Assembly (NCBI GenBank): GCA_009760855.2
Contig: WPIO01000007.1
Span: 12,035,001 to 12,083,500, forward strand
Direction of reading: 5' to 3'
DNA: 48,500 nt
DNA from: Cristatella mucedo
Taxonomy: Eukaryota > Bryozoa > Phylactolaemata > Cristatellidae
Made by a program: the position numbers and the translations under genes. The notes below the pieces were generated by a model that searched no databases, had not been told where the DNA came from, and worked only from the letters and a program-made list of their open reading frames with translations. Numbering within the stretch: position 1 is the first letter of the stretch; every line of letters begins with the position of its first letter. Below, one piece after another: positions 20,503 through 31,140 of the stretch.

Positions 20503-21040
20503 TAATAATAGTAATAATAAAAATAGTAATGCATTTCACAAAGCCCCCTGGGATAACTATATCCCTTTCTAGGCGTTTTACAATCGCTGCAAAGGAAGCA
20601 CGCGCAAATGGTTAGTGGTACCATGTTCAATAAGCAACAAGGATAACATGGTTAGGGGTGACATGCACAGGGTCAGCATGCAAGTGAGTTTAGTGACTGC
20701 ATGCAACAGTACCAGCACGCATAAGCACATAAAGAACGAAGCACAGGGACCTACGAAATATAGTCATAAATAGATGCGTTTTCAGTTTCATATTAAATGC
20801 GGACAAGTCAGGAAATTTCGTGACTCAGATCGGGAGTGAGCTCCAGGCTTTGGGAGCATACGAGCTAAAGGCATGGTCTCCAAAGGATTTGAGGTTTGTG
20901 CGAGTATAGGTAAACAGTTAAATTCCAGACTGCGGGTGGTACGATGCTTAGCCTGGTAGGGCAGTAGATCTGATCGGTAGGCAGGAGCCAAAGAATGGAG
21001 GAACTTAAGAAAGCATCGAATCGATTTCAAGGATCCTCTG
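20503..21040 (-). mobile_element. LINE family 1 fragment (copy E)
   Basis: Minus strand: TAA-rich tail at 20503-20530, hairpin with AAAGCCCCCTGGG.., the GGGTCAGCATGCAAGTG and ACCAGCACGCATAAGCACAT blocks, then RT C-terminal coding ([20 protein letters not shown]). It is diverged by roughly 10-15 percent by eye, with broken frames. Confidence 0.8.
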
Positions 21041-21235
21041 TCTGACTTGCTGGTCTCTCTTCACTCGCTAGTAGCAGCCTGCAATTCGATCTCTAGGCTA
21101 CCAACTACACCTTCGTCCTTCTTTATTCGGATATGCAGTATTGTACATGAGCTGAGATATGGGCACTGGTGGTTGTTGTCAAGCTCCTTTGTGGCCGGCT
21201 TGCCTTCGCGCGCTAGTGCCGCTTCCGCGACTTAC

Positions 21236-21292
21236 CAGCCTTAAAGGCTCTTCTGTCGCTTTACAAAGGAGCCTCTTAAATCAGCAAGTATT
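21236..21292 (+). mobile_element. SINE-A 3' fragment
   Basis: AAAGGCTCTTCTGTCGCTTTACAAAGGAGCCTCTTAAATCAGCA aligns with the last 50 bases of the copy ending at 43690. Confidence 0.65.
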
Positions 21293-22334
21293 TTTTCATT
21301 CGATCGCCTTGGTGTGAGCTCTATCACCGGTTACTAGCACACTGATTGTGATAAAGTCTTCAGATAGTCACCGAAGACGTTCATAACAATAAGTACTGCC
21401 TACGGTCGCCGAATGTTGAACTACTTGCTGATCGGTGTTCCAGTGAGCTTTCACTTGGTGCCTGTCCGCCTGCTCTGCCGAGCTCCTTGGCGTGCATTCC
21501 GGAAGTGTCTCTCTTAGGGAAGTCTGCATTTTTGCACTTCGTGAGCGAGCTACGTGGCGGATGTGCTTGCTGAAGCTTGAGCAGCCTGACTGCTTCTGGG
21601 CGACGTGGCGCCATCAGAGCGAGCTCAGCCCGTCCGTTCGTCGGAACCGAGTTCGAGAGGTTCGGTGGCGAAGGTCTGCCATGATTTTGAATACCAGTGC
21701 TAGTCCACCTTTGTTTGGCTCTTTGCTTGACAACGTTCTGGGAAACCTGCAGCTAATTCCGCCATGGTTATGCGAATTTGTGGCACTGTGCTCGTCTAGG
21801 GGAACGACACGTCTTGAAAGGCATAGGTGACCGCCGTACGGCGGCCCTCAGCCGACGTCCGCTGTTCGTTCTGGCTACCAGCACCCGGTCGGTTCGCCCG
21901 AGAGAAGCGCTAGGACCGCCGTGCCTCTCGGCATGTTGGCATTCTAGGACAACGGCAGTTATAGGCACGCCTCGGTTTGGAAGCACTCCTGGCAGTGGGG
22001 CAGCTGCTATAGGAGGCACGCGCCGGTCGTGGAAGCGTTCACGGATCACGTGCTGGCTCAGCCGATGCATTCCGATTCCGGGCCAAGATCTCGTAGAAAG
22101 TAATTTTAATTAGCCGGAGTCATCTGGCAGGTGCTCGGCGACAGGATGGGACGAAATGTTACGTAATCCTAGCTCGCCTAAAACGGCACGTTAACTTCAA
22201 GCAGCCGCCACGGCCAATTCACCGCGGCTGAGCAACCACACCCTCAAGCGCATGAATTGCAGCAGTTTGAGCTGACGGTGACGGGAATGCATTGAATCTG
22301 GAACAATTGGGCGAGCTGACCTTCAAATGGAAAG
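21293..22334. other. Unassigned
   Basis: Moderately GC-rich DNA without recognisable genes. GGCACGC..CGGT..GGAAGC occurs twice (about 21963-21990 and 22014-22045) as an imperfect direct repeat. Confidence 0.3.
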
Positions 22335-22339
22335 TCATT

Positions 22340-22450
22340 AAAGTAATAATCATAATAATGACAATACATTTGATAAAGCGCCTTCAGAGAACTCAATCTC
22401 TTTCCAAGTAACGTAAAGATCAGCTGATTAAGCAGCCTCTTTATTTAGTT
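22340..22450 (-). mobile_element. LINE family 1 tail joined to SINE-A tail
   Basis: AATAATCATAATAATGACAATACATTTGATAAAGCGCCTTCAGAGAACTC (about 22345-22400, family 1 tail, minus) is followed by GATCAGCTGATTAAGCAGCCTC (SINE-A tail, minus). Two retroposon ends sit back to back. Confidence 0.6.
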
Positions 22451-22489
22451 AAGAGGCAGAAAAAACCTCGACACTTATCAACTGTGCTT

Positions 22490-22790
22490 GCAGTGAGCAA
22501 GTGCATCTCCGTCTGTAACTCCGCAAAGCTACAAATACTATGCGGGTGTTACGCAAGAGAGTTTTGTATAGCGCGGCTTTCGGTAAGCATTCAGTAGCCA
22601 GCACAGACTTCAGCTCGCACAGCAAATAGAAAGTGACAAGCATAGGTGAGTCAGGATAGAAGTTGAGGTAGTGAGTAGCATGGAAGTAGCAGCTCAGGGC
22701 AGCTGGAGAAGATGCGCCATAGTCGAAAACAGGAGAGTAGTCGTTTTATAAGAATTGTAGAAGTGAGTTCCACAGTTTAGAACCTAGAGA
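22490..22790 (-). mobile_element. LINE family 2, 3' fragment
   Basis: Minus strand: GCATCTCCGTCTGTAACTCC at the left is the family 2 3' end, followed by TTTCGGTAAGCATTCAGTAGCCA and AGTAGCATGGAAGTAGCAGCTCAGG. The same order occurs at 43750-43960 and 42718-42920. It codes for the degenerate end of the RT C-terminal region. Confidence 0.8.
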
Positions 22791-23848
22791 ATTGCCCGCT
22801 TACCGGACTCAAACCAATGGCCTGGTGATGTAGTGTCAGTGTGGGTTACATGCAGGCCTGTACTGCTCCTCCGATAAACCGCTGGTGAGCAGCTGTTGGG
22901 AGCATCATTGAGAAGGGCCGGTGCATAGATGCGGTCCGCCTGTGATGTGGCACGGCCACAGGCCAGTAACCCAGTGGTGAACAGATGGTGGATTCACCAG
23001 CAGGGTCGGCCGGTGCACAGCTGTGGTCCACCTCGGGTGAATCATCGGGATCGACGGGGGGGGGGCACAGCCGTGGTAGACGAGAAGCAAGTCGAGTGGA
23101 AGAAAGGGGCGAGGGGAGTCGTGCATCCCTCTGCTCTGTGCGTCGCACAATAAACTGTTGGTGTTGGTCATCGGCTGGCTCTCTGCGAGCATGAACCGAA
23201 CGACAGTAAGTACCTTATTTCACCCATGGACTAAGACTCTGCAGTGAATGCCAACCGGACTGGCCATCAATAACCACAAGCTTCTCTTCGCATGGCCTTG
23301 AACACTATCAAGATGGATTTTTCGCGCCTCACCGCCACCAGGAAATCGGAGTAGCCACGATGGTAATGCACGAGTACTGAAGGTTACCATTAGCTTAGAA
23401 GTAATAAACATTACCTGTTTGTGTAAAATATAGGCTGATTATATGCAAAATCTATAGCTACGGATGACCGCGAGATGAATACTGCCTGACCTGAAGGCTC
23501 GCACATTGCACGAGGTGGGCTATTGGCTAGTGGCCGCGTTTTGCTGTATTTTCAGCGAAACCTCTTCGGCCCTCATTTGAGTACAGCGTTGGTTCTTGGT
23601 TATTCCAGTGGCTCATAGTTGTCTCCCAGGATTCATCAGAGTCCAGCAGTCTATGAGTAGGGAGTCTGCACAGGACTTTCAAGCGGCTGCTATGTTTTGT
23701 CCATCGCGCAAACTTTAGGGATGAATACAATACAAATTAATGTACAAAAAGAGTGACCTCTTTTTTATTTAATCGCTATTGGCTAACAAACACGGAGGCT
23801 TTCGGTTTTCTTTTAACTTCATCGTGGCTCCCGTCGTCCCGCCTGCTT
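22791..23848. other. Unassigned, with a possible polyadenylation region
   Basis: 22795-22860 may be a decayed SINE head in reverse. GCACAATAAACTGTTGG at about 23148 has an AATAAA followed by GT-rich sequence, as at a transcript 3' end or the R/U5 part of an LTR element. No matching coding region was found. The remainder is unrecognised. Confidence 0.3.
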
Positions 23849-23900
23849 GCATCAGCTTGTCAAGCTGATGTCAAGCTTGTCAAGCTTGATAAGCTGATGC
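23849..23900. repeat. Nested palindromic AAGCTTG/GCATCAG cluster
   Basis: The outer arms GCATCAGCTT (23849-23858) and AAGCTGATGC (23891-23900) are perfect inverted repeats. The interior is made of TCAAGCTTG/CAAGCTGATG units that can pair in several registers. Confidence 0.85.
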
Positions 23901-25489
23901 TGCTTGCATCAGCCTATCGCTTTTGTCCAATCAAGTCAGCCAATGATTTTTTAAGTGTAGATCTTACTTCGCGAGTTTGCGTGCCGGTAAGAAGTGTGAG
24001 AAAAATTATAGGCGCTCATTTAAATCAGTGGTAGGCTAGCCCTATTGCTGTTTTGTCATTGTCAAACACACACTGGTCAACTAGAGGAAGCAAGAACCTA
24101 AGCTTTAGTGATATCCCTGGAATTTATAGATTCCTATATTTTTTCCCAACTCAGACGACTCTACTAGCAAATGGAGTGGTACTTTGGTCAAAGTCTGGCT
24201 TTGGTTGAGCGACCGCCCTTATCGCGATCCTGGCAGCTAGAGGACGATTGAGAAAGAACGATTCAATAGCATTCATTTTATAAGCCGTCGGCTTGGAGAT
24301 CGTTGCAGTACTACCTTGGTAAAGGGTTCGTGGGAGTGTTAGCACTACATAGATCGCGACATGGGTCCGTCATACGTAACTAATTCTTAGTGTAGCTGCT
24401 ACTGAACTCCACCTTTTCAAGAAACACGGCGGAAGTAGTAGATGCTCGACCTCATTGCAACGCGAAAAATAATGGTGAAACTAGAATCTCATTGCATAGC
24501 ATGCATATCAAATAAGCGGCTCGAATGCAAGCTAGTAAGAGGAACCGAAGGCTGTAGTCTGCACAAGACCACACAAGGACAACCATTCTCGACCAAGGCT
24601 TGGCATTCAACTGAATTGTGCATTTCAAGATACACAAGGACTTTAAGCCTTCAGCCGTAAGAATGAATACCAACAAGTTTCACCTCGATTGTGAAACAAT
24701 CTCACAAACTCTTGGTTCCCGTCTTGTGCTCTCATGATCGAGCTATCGAAATGCCTATTTCATAAAACTAAACAAGGACCTTGAAGCCCAGGCTTAATCA
24801 TGCCTATTACACGGCTTCTGCTTTCATGCTCCCTTGACCGTAGATTATGCAATAATTGCTTTCTCACCTTTACAATTCAGGAACCGCGAATAAAGAATAC
24901 CAGTTATTATCTGAACGACTTAGCATGAGGCCGCTTTACTGCCTCTGGCTTAAATTAAGGCCATCCTTAGCCGGAATAATAAAAAACCTAAGCAACAGCT
25001 GTCAAAGGTCCCAACTCTCTACTCCGCCATCTCGTTCGGCTCTAACACAAATTGCTCAAAGGAATTCTTCAGGCGCCTTCTTTAAAGCAGTCACTGCTAC
25101 TGTCTTGTCTTCGTTTTCCTCGAAAATAGCCTTTTAACGTGAATCTCAGTGGTGGAAACGTTGAGATTTTGAGACAAATATCAAGCCATCTCTTTCATCG
25201 TAAGACAGTGTCATTTGACGTATAGCATCCTCACCGCACTGAAAACTACCGAAACGCCATGTTCCTCGTCTGGCATGTAGCGAGGGTTGGCTACTGTCGC
25301 AGAACAGGTGCATCCCCTTAGTGGCAAAAGCACGATGAGTAGTCACCGCCCCAAGTTATAAATCACGAGATTGAGCAGCGATCCTCCTCATCAGCAGTAA
25401 GGAGAGGCATGCGAGGCGTAGCCATATCAATGCCATCACATCAACCCAGAAACAATGCTCCTCGTCAGACATGTAACGAGGGTTATAAA
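23901..25489. other. Unassigned
   Basis: No gene recognised. The phrase CTCGTCtGgCATGTAgCGAGGGTT occurs at about 25264-25289 and again, 90 percent similar, at about 25460-25485: an imperfect 31-bp direct repeat of unknown origin. Confidence 0.3.
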
Positions 25490-25605
25490 AAGTATACAGT
25501 TTATTTGCATAGCGCCCTAAGAGAACTTAATCTCTATTCAGGTACTTCACATATGCCGCGGGGTTCGAGCTCTTAACGTCGGTTCTCAAATACATTTACC
25601 TTTAG
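25490..25605 (-). mobile_element. SINE-B 3' part
   Basis: Minus strand: ATAGCGCCCTAAGAGAACTTAATCTCTATTCAGGTACTTCACATATGCCGCGGGGTTCGAGCTC matches the SINE-B tail and B-box region at 40035-40105. Confidence 0.75.
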
Positions 25606-26309
25606 CTCGATCGAGGTGATCACCTTGACCTCTGGGCCAAATAGTTCGGTGGTTTGCAACAGTCACACTATTGGCAGTGCAGGCACTATTAGTAATAGGC
25701 TCGCAGTCAAGAAAAGAGCGGGTCAAGCTTCAGAGCAGCAGTTGATAACCTCAACAGATCGCACAGTAGCAGCCTCGATACAAGTTACAATAGTCACAGG
25801 CTCCACAAATGAGGCACCTGACTCATAATGGACGATCACTTCACACCTCACATCTTCGGTTAAAAGGAATAAGTACAAGACATCTCTACTTTATCTGGAG
25901 CCATTCTTTTGCTCTCATATGCAATCATAATATCTGGCTTCTCGAGCTGTACATAAGGCATCCTAATTTCTGCACACGGAGCTTCAGCTATGGCTCCTTC
26001 GCTACATTAGCAAACCTATCGTGCTTGACATCTGTTTGGTTAACAGTAGGAAGCTCAAGTTGCCGTCACTAGTTGCCGTCACTCTCAACTTTCAGACTTG
26101 AAGCAGTATCAGCATAATTCACATTAGACTGTTGTTTAGCCGCGACACTTGCGATAGACATTACTGACCTTTGCGTCAGACTTTCATGCACCTCTTCCTT
26201 CAGGATGTCCATAATCTTATAACTCTGTCAAGACAGAAGTCGACCGTCAGCCGTTAATAGGGTTCCCGCCAAATGTGTTGGTACTGCATCTGAAAAGCCG
26301 GCTATGGAA
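25606..26309. other. Unassigned, upstream of LINE family 2
   Basis: It may include the 5' portion or ORF1 of the family 2 LINE, but no domain is recognisable. GTTGCCGTCACT is duplicated in tandem at about 26060-26082. Confidence 0.3.
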
Positions 26310-26815
26310 CAGCCTCTTAAAGTCCGCCTGTTAAATGTCTGCGTACTAAAAACCAAGGGGGGCTCCTTGCCCGCAATCAGTTTGTCCAGGAGAAGCTAGA
26401 TTTATTTCCGCTGACCGAGACGTGGATACCGCTCTGCTCTGGTGGCTGTTCATCTAAGACCACACCCACCCGGGTTTTTATTTTTTCAGTCCGTGTGGTC
26501 CGACAAGGTGGATAGCAGGATAGCTACGCGTGAATTGTTTGGCAGTAAGAGATGCGGCTTTTCTCACGAGCCATCGTTTCAATCAGTTACTATCAGGTCC
26601 CCATGAAAGACCATGCCTCTCACAGTTGTGATCTACCGACCTCCTTATGGCTGTGTAACCTTGTTTGTGGAGACGTTTTCGGAGCTCCTCACAACAATAT
26701 TCGTGTGTGACATGCCGCTATTGATCGCTGGTGACTTCAATATTCACGTTGACACCGCTAGCAAAAGCCAGCTCCGTCCATTTCTTGATTGTCTATAGAG
26801 AACCTCGGTTTGGTC
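26310..26815 (+). pseudogene. Endonuclease domain of LINE family 2, broken
   Basis: Pieces in order: VRLLNVCVLKTKGG, LDLFPLTETWIP (catalytic Glu of the ETW motif), VIYRPPYG, and LIAGDFNIHVD (GDFN, 26730-26753). These are landmarks of the APE-type endonuclease that nicks target DNA for target-primed reverse transcription. Frame changes occur between the pieces, and the domain ends in a premature TAG after residues FLDCL (26798). It is inactive as it stands. Confidence 0.8.
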
Positions 26816-27689
26816 AAACACGTTTATCAAACAGCTCATATCGGTAACCATATCCAGAATTTCGTTATCACTAAGGATGTATGCCCCAATGACCTTGTTC
26901 TGTGCCCGCTGACCATCTCGAACCATTGCTAAGTCTTGCTTACTGTTCCGATCCCGTTGCGTGTGCAACGTCGAGTTATCCAGGGACGCTTCATGAAAAG
27001 CATAGACTTGGAGAAACTTTTAAAATGTCTGTGAGGCAGGTCTTCTTTATATGCACCCAGACTCGGGCGACAGCCTTGATACCCTCACTGATGCAGTGAG
27101 CACGAAACTTTGGTTTGCCCTTGACGATCATGTTCACGTACATTCTGTCCGTGTACAGAGTCGTGGAGATTCCTTTCAAAAATCCAAAACACTTCAAAAG
27201 ATCCACCGTGTTAATCACAGGCTTGAACGCCGCTTTTAAGAAATCTGAGTCCGTTGATGATCTAGCCAATTTTAAAGACTTCCTCCGAAACGACATCAAG
27301 AAGTTTAGAAAAACCAGGGCTTCTTTTCTTTTACTCGAAAAGAGAAGTCCTGCTAGTCAGACGCAAAATGAGACGGCAAAAAACTTGCTTGCCAACTTAG
27401 AGGGTTCTCACTCCTCGCGCATTAACGGCTCTGCCGACAACTCTTCCTTAAAAATCGTACACATTTGTGTCTCCGAAAGCCCTCTCTGACTATATCAATT
27501 GCTAAGTCGCAACCTGTGACCTTTCTTGGAAGATTTTCCGAGTTTACTGCTTGCGATGTGGCAACCTTAATAGGGTTTAGTAGTATAAGCTCGTCTTCCT
27601 AGACCCTATACATCTCCTCAGTGGTCTTTTAGCAGACAAACTTAGCCTAGCCATAACTGAGATTTAGTAATGCTTCTCTGGAAAAAAAG

Positions 27690-28940
27690 AGGCTTTACCC
27701 AAGTCCTTCAAATCGGCCATCATTTGACCGATACCTAAAAAGCCTGGATTAGATTCAGAGGTAGTAACAAACTATTAAACAGTTTCCCTTCTTCCTTTTG
27801 TCTCAAATGCAGCACTAGTTTGGCCAAGTGGTTAAGGTGCTCGCCCCGATCAAGGCTTGGCCGAGGTCTTATGCTCAAGTCCCGTGGCATATGTGAAGCG
27901 CCTGAATAGAGATTAATTTCTTTTATGGTGCAATACAAATGAATTATATTTATATTGATATTTAAATTTTCTTGAAAAATTGCCACTAAGCAGCTACTAG
28001 CACATAATAAGAAAAATAAATTTACAGAGAAATTTAGTTGGGATTCAAGCGATACCACTGAAACTGCTCTTATCCGTGTAACTAATGACATCAAATGCAG
28101 CAGCGGTGACGGGAATGTCACTGCCCCAGCACTGCTGGATCTGCCAGCCGCGTTTGACATTATTGATCACAATATCATACTTGAACGATTAAGAAAAACA
28201 ATATGTCTGGCAGAGCCACCGGCGAGATTCAAATCATACTTGTCCAATCGTTTTATATTTGTATCGTGTGGTATTCATGTCTCATCCTACAGAGACCAGT
28301 CACCTGTGGTCTAGCCACGAAAGAATCCTTCATCCTCAGTCCTTTGCTGTACTTCGTGTATACCGAACTTCTGCAAAAAGTGGTTCGGGCCCATAGACTC
28401 GGCTATCACTTGTATAGTGACAGTACTAAGCTGTATTTGTCGTTTAAAATCGTCGGAATCGGTTGCAGCAACTGATAAACTGTACGCTTGCCTTGCCGAA
28501 AATCAATCCCGGATGTCGGCAAATTTCCTTAAACTAAGCGAAGATAAAACTGGACTGCTGCTCATTGGACACTATGAGCGTGTGGCTGGACTGGAAGGCT
28601 TTGCTCTTCTAATCGATGGTGCTGTTGGGCGACCTTCGTGAGGTGCTCGGAATTTAGGTGCTGTCTTTGAAAACAAGCTAAATTTTGAAAGTTTCGTTGG
28701 GAAGACTGCCTCCACAACCGGCCTTTACGTTGACTCCCTGTCTAAGATTAAGGACGATCTGCTATTTTGGCTTGCAAACAATTTTGCTAGCTCCCCGGTT
28801 CTGTCTCGGCTATACTATAGCACTTTCATTTTGGCTGGGCTACCAAAAAAGCGATAAGGCCACTGTTGCTGGTGGTGAATATGGCTGCAAGGCTAGTTTA
28901 CGAATCCCATAAGTTTGACCATGTGTCTCCTTTACCGAAT
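27690..28940 (+). pseudogene. Reverse transcriptase of LINE family 2, 5' part, broken
   Basis: Motif 1 region SFKSAII.P..KKPGLD and VSLLPFVSN (27700-27809), then the SINE-B insertion, then LEKLPL..TETALIRVTNDI, LLDLPAAFDIIDH (motif A, about 28130-28170) and a motif C reading YSDS (28413-28424) where active enzymes have YADD or FADD. Further on FLKLSEDKTGLL, LGAVFENKLNFESF and [19 protein letters not shown] follow. There are several frameshifts. The coding resumes beyond copy B at 30625. Confidence 0.85.
27810..27935 (+). mobile_element. SINE-B, full length, inserted in LINE family 2
   Basis: A tRNA-like head with A box TGGCCAAGTGG and a B-box-like TGCTCAAGTCC, then TGTGAAGCGCCTGAATAGAGATTAATTTC, a tail matching the start of the family 1 LINE hairpin (AAGCGCCTAGAAAGAGATTAAGTTC). 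CAAATG flanks it on both sides (27804-27809 and 27936-27941), a plausible 6-bp target duplication. It interrupts the RT reading between VSLLPFVSN and LEKL. Confidence 0.8.
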
Positions 28941-28942
28941 GA

Positions 28943-30619
28943 CATTAATATGTCATTGGCCTCAGGTCAGGTCCCAGCACCTTTCAAAAAAGCTGTAGTC
29001 AGGCCACTTCTCAAGAAAGCTACACTAGACCAAGAGAACTTAAGCAACTACCGCCCAGTCTCCCTTCTACCATTCCTATCAAAGACACTGGAACGGGTCG
29101 TGGCAGACCAGCTGAACTCGTATATCGAAACCTCACACCTTGCTAGTAAGTTCCAGTCTGGCTTTAGAGCTAATCACTCCACAGAGTCAGCATTGCTTCG
29201 GGTATACAACGACCTACTTAGGAATGCAGACATGGGTAGAGTGTCTCTTCTTGTTTTGCTCGATCTTTCGGCAGCTTTTGATACCATCGATCACAAAGTA
29301 CTTCTAGAGCGCCTCTCATCTCGCCTGGGCATCACTGGCACTGCTCTGCAGTGGTTCAGGTCCTATCTCAGTGGGAGACTCCAGAGTGTTGACGTGAATG
29401 GACAAAGATCATCTGAAGTACCTCTAAAATATGGAGTACCTCAGGGCTCTGTGCTGGGTCCGGTCCTTTTCACCGTTTATACTCTCCCTCTCGCTGATGT
29501 GATTGCCAAGCACAATCTAGGCTTTCACTTCTATGCGGATGACACTCAGTTGTAACTTTGCTTTGATCCCTCCCAGCCTTCGAGCACCTCAAATTCTCTC
29601 AACTCACTTGCTGCATGCATTGATGACATCCGATCATGGATGGCAGCAAATTTTCTAAAACTAAACGATGATAAAACTAACTTACTAGTTATGGGCAAAC
29701 CTAGTGTTATTCAGAAATTGGAAAGGCTGACTTTCAAAATTGGCTCTGCCAGCATATCTCCAGTTGCATCAGCTCGAAATCTAGGTGTCATATTCCAAAG
29801 CGACCTCTCGTTAGACGACCACATCAGCTCCACAGTCAAATCAGCCTATTTTCAGCTTCATAACATTGCTAAAATTAGGGCTTGTTTAGATAAGGATACC
29901 ACGTCCAAGTTGGTCCATGCATTCGTGACATCTCGTCTCGACTTCTGCAGCTCACTGCTTACAGGCCTACCAGCATGTGCGATCAGGCGATTGCAGCTGG
30001 TGCAAAACTCTGCAGCTAGGCTTGTCTGTCGTGAGCGTCGCAGTTGCCACATTACTCCACTTCTCGCCGACCTGCACTGGTTACCAGTCAAGCAACGGAT
30101 TGACTTCAAGGTTTTGTCGCTCACTTTTAGGTCTCTTCATTCTATGGCTCCAGCCTACCTTTCAGATATACTACCCCATCAGGCAAAGCATCGTACCACT
30201 CGCTTTTCGGAATCCAACAGTCTAGAAATACCTCGTACAAACCTTAAATCCTTTGGAGACCGTGCATTTAGCTCGTATGCTCTCACAGCCTGGAACTCCC
30301 TCCCGACCTGCATCAGAACATCCCCTGACCTGACCACATTTAAAAGAAACTTAAAAACATACCTATATAGGACAGCATTTAGTGGGTCCTTGTGATTCGA
30401 CCTCGATGTGCTTATGCGTGCTGACACTGTTCATGCTGCCACTAACCACATTTGCATGCTGACCCAGTGCATGTAACCCCTAACCATGTTATTCATTTTG
30501 TTTGTTTTTCAAGCATGATTTTACTTACTATTCTATTGCGTATCACTTTGCAGCAAATGTAAAGCGCCTAGAAAGAGATTAAGTTCTCTGAGGGCGCTTT
30601 ATCAAGTGCAAATATTATT
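28943..30619 (+). mobile_element. LINE family 1 copy B, young, nested in LINE family 2
   Basis: A near-identical partner of copy A (about 14 substitutions), starting 38 bp further upstream ([13 protein letters not shown]). The duplicated target AATGA is visible at 28938-28942 and 30620-30624. Removing the insert restores the family 2 reading HVSPLPNEFG-LPVDQRI. It ends in the same hairpin and a shortened TTA tail. Confidence 0.93.
28944..30395 (+). pseudogene. Reverse transcriptase of LINE copy B, one nonsense change
   Basis: The frame is the same as in copy A throughout and would be about 480 codons, but TAC (Tyr in YADDTQLY) is TAA at 29553-29555, just after the catalytic YADD. Downstream reading continues in the same frame to TGA at 30395. 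A single point mutation has therefore inactivated an otherwise preserved fragment. Confidence 0.95.
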
Positions 30620-31110
30620 AATGAGTTCGGTTAGCTGCCGGTTGATCAACGGATACTGGAAAAAGTTCTTACGCTCACCCAAAAGACCCGCCACGGCTTG
30701 GCTCCTTCATTCCTAGCTGAACTGCTGCACAAGTTTCGGCCTCCTCGTGCCCTAAGGTCGTCTGTGGATAATAAATTAGCTCTTACATTCCTACCTTAAA
30801 GACCTTTGGTGACAGAACCTGTAGCTCTGCAGGCTCAAGACTGTGAAACTCACTTCCGCAATTCTTACGCAAAGACATTAACTCTCCCACTGCCGACTGT
30901 GGCACATCTTTTCCAGTTGTCTTGAGCTGCTACTTCCATTTTACTCACTACATTAACTCCTCTGGTGACCCAGCTATGCTTTGCACTTTCTCTTTGTTGT
31001 GTGCGATGGCGTCTGTTGGCTACCGAATGCGTACTGAAAGCCGCTTAGGTTTTGAGTGAGCTCTAGAAAATTCTCCTGTGTAACACCCACATAAGTCTTT
31101 GCGGTTTCGT
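30620..31110 (+). pseudogene. Reverse transcriptase of LINE family 2, C-terminal part
   Basis: It continues from the target duplication with LPVDQRILEKVLTLTQKTRHGLAP, FLAELLHKFRPPRALRSS and further C-terminal residues, matching the minus-strand copy at 43797-44360. It contains in-frame stops (e.g. after FLP) and ends before the GAGTTACAGACAGAGAT tail. Confidence 0.8.
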
Positions 31111-31140
31111 AGAGTTACAGACAGAGATACATTACATTAC

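Larger units (their letters stand above)
26310..31140 (+). mobile_element. LINE family 2, long EN-RT element, decayed and twice interrupted
   Basis: A non-LTR retrotransposon with an apurinic-type endonuclease (26310-26815), a linker (to about 27690), a reverse transcriptase (27690-28940, continuing 30620-31110) and a 3' end GAGTTACAGACAGAGAT plus ATTAC repeats (31110-31140). It is interrupted by a SINE-B at 27810-27935 and by LINE family 1 copy B at 28943-30619, after which the same protein reading resumes (LPVDQRI). Frames are broken by several shifts and stops. Minus-strand relatives lie at 22490, 42718 and 43750. It belongs to the CR1/L2 assemblage but differs from family 1 in sequence and 3' end. 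Confidence 0.85.
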
